Positions 44,415-46,424 of a stretch of DNA of 46,424 nt are shown piece by piece. The position numbers and the translations under genes were made by a program. This DNA comes from Gammaproteobacteria bacterium (lineage in GTDB: Bacteria; Pseudomonadota; Gammaproteobacteria; Steroidobacterales; Foliamicaceae). Location: positions 1-46,424 of the forward strand of contig JAPPHC010000040.1 of the NCBI GenBank assembly GCA_028821145.1. The letters are read 5' to 3'. Position 1 is the first letter of the stretch; each line of letters opens with the position of its first letter. The notes below the pieces were generated by a model, which did no database searches, was not told where the DNA came from, and was given only the letters and a program-made list of their open reading frames with translations.

Positions 44415-44500
44415 TCGGCAGGCCGATTCCACGCGCTCAAGTAGAATCAGTCTTCGGGCATGTTGACCTAGGTGGTTTCGGGGGGACCCCAGCCGTGACA

Positions 44501-45769
44501 ATGCCGGGCAGTAATTCGTGCAGGAAGATCGCCGTGGTCGGGCGGGGCACGGCGGGCGCGCTGGCCGCCGCCAGCGTGTCTCGACTGCACCCGGACAAGG
44601 ATCACGAACTGCACCACATTTACGACTCGCGCATTCCGGTCATCGGCGTGGGCGAGGGAAGCTGGCCCAGCTTGGTCCAGCAATTGCATCGGCTGTCGGG
44701 ACTGCCGCACGAGAAGGTTCAGCGACGCCTGAACGCGACCCGCAAGTACGGCGTGCAGTTCGAGGGATGGGGCCGGCGGAGAAGCGAATTCATTCACCAT
44801 TTCACGCCACAAGCGGTTTCCTACGCCTATCACCTGTCGGCCGACGTAATGGGGGACCTGCTGAGCGAGGGCACGCGCGCCCGCCACATCGACGCCAAAG
44901 TGCTGGACATCACGAAAGTGGACGGCGGGGCGCAGGTGGAGTTCGAGGGCCTGCCGCCGGAGCGCTACGACCTGGTGTTTGACGCGCGCGGATTTCCCAA
45001 ACGGCTGGATCCCGAAGAGCACATCGAAATCTCCTTCATCCCGACGAACACGGCGGTGATCCGCCGCTGTCCGGCGATCATCGAGGAACCGCCCGACGGG
45101 CCGGTCCTCAAACACACCTATACGCGCGCGATCGCGCGTCCGCACGGATGGGTGTTCGTCATCCCGCTGACCGCGCACACGTCATACGGTTACATCTTCA
45201 ACCGCGACGTGTCCAGCCTGGACGAAGTCGAAAAGGACTTCGACGAGCTGCTGGCGCAGGACGGCGTGCCGGAATTCGAAAAACGCGCCGTGCTGCGTTT
45301 TCCGAACTTCGTCCACCGACGGATCTACGACGGCGCGGTGGCCCGCATCGGTAATGCCGGCGGTTTCATGGAACCGCTGGAAGCCACCGCGATCCGGCTG
45401 GCCGAGATGCAGGTAGGAATGATTCTGCAGATGCGGTTCAACCGGCCGGCCGAATACCAGGAAAACGACGTTTCCGTCGTCAACCGCTTTCTGATCAACG
45501 ACACGCTCACCTGCGGCCTGTTTGTGGGCTGGCACTACAGTTGCGGTTCCCGACATGACAGCCCGTTCTGGCGCCACGCCCGGGATCGCGCCTGGCCGAC
45601 GTACAGAAGCGTCACTGATCCGGAGTCCGTGGGCTGTGCGGCCTTGAGCAAGTTCGATGAAATGATCGGCCTGATCAACACGCCGGTCATCGATCCGTCG
45701 GACTGGGACCGCAGGTGCGGGTTCCCCCTGACCAGCTTCGCGCAGATGTCCCAGGGTCTGGGCGCCTGA
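44501..45769 (+). CDS. Flavin-dependent halogenase-like protein (tryptophan halogenase family)
   Basis: 422 residues from ATG 44501; GTG 44495, two codons earlier, has better spacing to a GGGGGG run and is an alternative. The N-terminal FAD fold VVGRGTAGALAAASV, GVGEGSWP, and K72 in TRKYGVQFEGW (the position of the PrnA catalytic Lys) are present, as is PLEAT (292-296; Glu294 at the PrnA Glu346 position). The WxWxIP motif is altered to GWVFVIP. It is shorter than typical Trp halogenases (about 500-540). Free or peptide tryptophan, phenol, or no halogenation are all possible; precursor 2 ends in Trp, an attractive but unproven substrate. Confidence 0.72.
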   Translation: MPGSNSCRKIAVVGRGTAGALAAASVSRLHPDKDHELHHIYDSRIPVIGVGEGSWPSLVQQLHRLSGLPHEKVQRRLNATRKYGVQFEGWGRRRSEFIHHFTPQAVSYAYHLSADVMGDLLSEGTRARHIDAKVLDITKVDGGAQVEFEGLPPERYDLVFDARGFPKRLDPEEHIEISFIPTNTAVIRRCPAIIEEPPDGPVLKHTYTRAIARPHGWVFVIPLTAHTSYGYIFNRDVSSLDEVEKDFDELLAQDGVPEFEKRAVLRFPNFVHRRIYDGAVARIGNAGGFMEPLEATAIRLAEMQVGMILQMRFNRPAEYQENDVSVVNRFLINDTLTCGLFVGWHYSCGSRHDSPFWRHARDRAWPTYRSVTDPESVGCAALSKFDEMIGLINTPVIDPSDWDRRCGFPLTSFAQMSQGLGA

Positions 45770-45823
45770 CCGCGCCGGCGGATTGCGAAATACGCGGCTT
45801 TAGTGTAGAAAGTCTGCCCGAAT

Positions 45824-46424
45824 ATGAGGGCGCCCGCGAGAACACCCGCCGTGCTGTCGGCGCTTGCCTTGATGCTGGCTCTCGCGCTGAACCCCGCGGT
45901 CGCATTCGCCGCCGGGGACCTGCCGGTTCCGGAGGGGCTTCGAACCGAAATCGACTTCTGGAAGCGGGTGTTCGGGGCCACGGGCCGCGATACGGGCCTG
46001 GTACACGACAGCCTGTACGTAGGCGTTGTTTACGGCGAAGTATCCCTAAAGGACCTTTCGCCGCGCGCGCGGCGCAACACGATACGGGCGGCCGTGAGCG
46101 ACTACCGCAACGTGCTTTTGCGACTGGCGGACCGGCGGCCCGGAAAACTCAGCGAAAAAGAACAGCGGGTTCTTGACGCCTGGGGGCCCGACCCGTCGCG
46201 CGACACGCTCCGGGCCGCGGCTGGACGCCTGCGCGTGCAGCAGGGAGTGGCCGAGAAGTTCCGGGACGGCCTGGTGCGATCCGGACGGTGGCGCGACCAC
46301 ATTCTCAGGACGCTCGAGGACCACGGCGTGCCCGCGGGGGTGGCCGCGCTGCCGCACGTGGAGTCCTCTTTTCAGCCGCACGCGCGCTCGTCGGCGGCCG
46401 CCCTGGGCATGTGGCAATTCACCC
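45824..46424 (+). CDS. Lytic transglycosylase (MltD/SLT family), 5' part
   Basis: About 200 residues are visible before the window ends, with no stop. A signal peptide (VLSALALMLALALNPAVAFAA) is followed by a helical region (LPVPEGLRTEIDFWKRVFG, YVGVVYGEVSL) characteristic of MltD-type proteins, then the start of the SLT domain (VAALPHVESSFQPHARSS, AALGMWQFT), whose Glu in HVESSF is the expected catalytic acid. It cleaves peptidoglycan glycan strands to 1,6-anhydro products in the cell envelope. Start ATG 45824 follows the halogenase-like gene by 54 bp and begins the signal peptide. LysM domains, usual in MltD, would lie beyond the edge. Confidence 0.85.
   Translation, partial: MRAPARTPAVLSALALMLALALNPAVAFAAGDLPVPEGLRTEIDFWKRVFGATGRDTGLVHDSLYVGVVYGEVSLKDLSPRARRNTIRAAVSDYRNVLLRLADRRPGKLSEKEQRVLDAWGPDPSRDTLRAAAGRLRVQQGVAEKFRDGLVRSGRWRDHILRTLEDHGVPAGVAALPHVESSFQPHARSSAAALGMWQFT

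Noticed and set aside
44305-44500. A promoter for the halogenase-like gene on the plus strand
   Set aside because: TATAGG and TAGAAT occur, but no -35 at acceptable spacing; only the minus-strand promoter is convincing.

Overview
The window reads as a chromosomal piece of a GC-rich gammaproteobacterium that I cannot place to genus. The evidence is the LPS/lipid A genes (Kdo kinase, heptosyltransferase-type GT9, LpxL-type acyltransferase), the gmk-rpoZ-spoT-recG block with yicC and rph beside it, a ubiquinone-type ubiA, a TonB-dependent vitamin B12 receptor and GlnE. I see no tRNA, rRNA, CRISPR array, insertion sequence or phage gene.

Positions 1-21000 are mostly core genome: the 3' part of glnE; a CHCC zinc-finger protein; a GT9 glycosyltransferase and Kdo kinase transcribed head to head with overlapping start codons; an LpxL-like acyltransferase; a cobalamin riboswitch controlling btuB and a PduO-type cobalamin adenosyltransferase; an M28 peptidase; the leftward block yicC-gmk-rpoZ-spoT-ridA-recG; rph and rdgB separated by an opposite-strand Fe-S flavoenzyme; a 235 bp AT-richer gap with several DnaA-box-like 9-mers; and an MFS transporter overlapping a VTT/TVP38 membrane protein.

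Positions 21000-45800 hold the unusual part, a ribosomal peptide (RiPP) locus of the NHLP (nitrile hydratase-like leader peptide) type. Two small precursor genes (26314-26568 minus, 28978-29229 plus) encode nearly collinear leaders ending in AISAG, followed by only five or six residues: MCCCGI and LCCCW. A leftward run of eight closely spaced genes (44304 down to 29369), behind a good sigma70-type promoter at 44385-44414, encodes an RND/MMPL exporter, a short HlyD-like protein, a C39 peptidase-ABC exporter, the NHLP-type ABC partner, an NHLP-leader domain fused to a terpene-cyclase-like toroid, an AlkB-like membrane di-iron hydroxylase fused to a degenerate GlnE-like nucleotidyltransferase domain, a fused E1-like/YcaO cyclodehydratase, and a protein of unknown function. 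A flavin-dependent halogenase-like gene diverges from this run. Precursor 1 heads a second leftward run with a TPR protein, an MpaB/DUF2236 heme oxygenase-like protein, a second MMPL exporter paralogous to the first, and a LolA-like lipoprotein-sorting protein. ubiA and an outer-membrane barrel lie between the two precursors.

Inferred working model: the YcaO enzyme cyclises the Cys-Cys-Cys core to thiazolines (no azoline dehydrogenase is present in the window), the membrane hydroxylase, halogenase-like and MpaB-like enzymes may tailor the product or a partner lipid, the C39 domain cuts after Ala-Gly, and the ABC/HlyD and RND systems export it. The window ends in the 5' part of a lytic transglycosylase gene.
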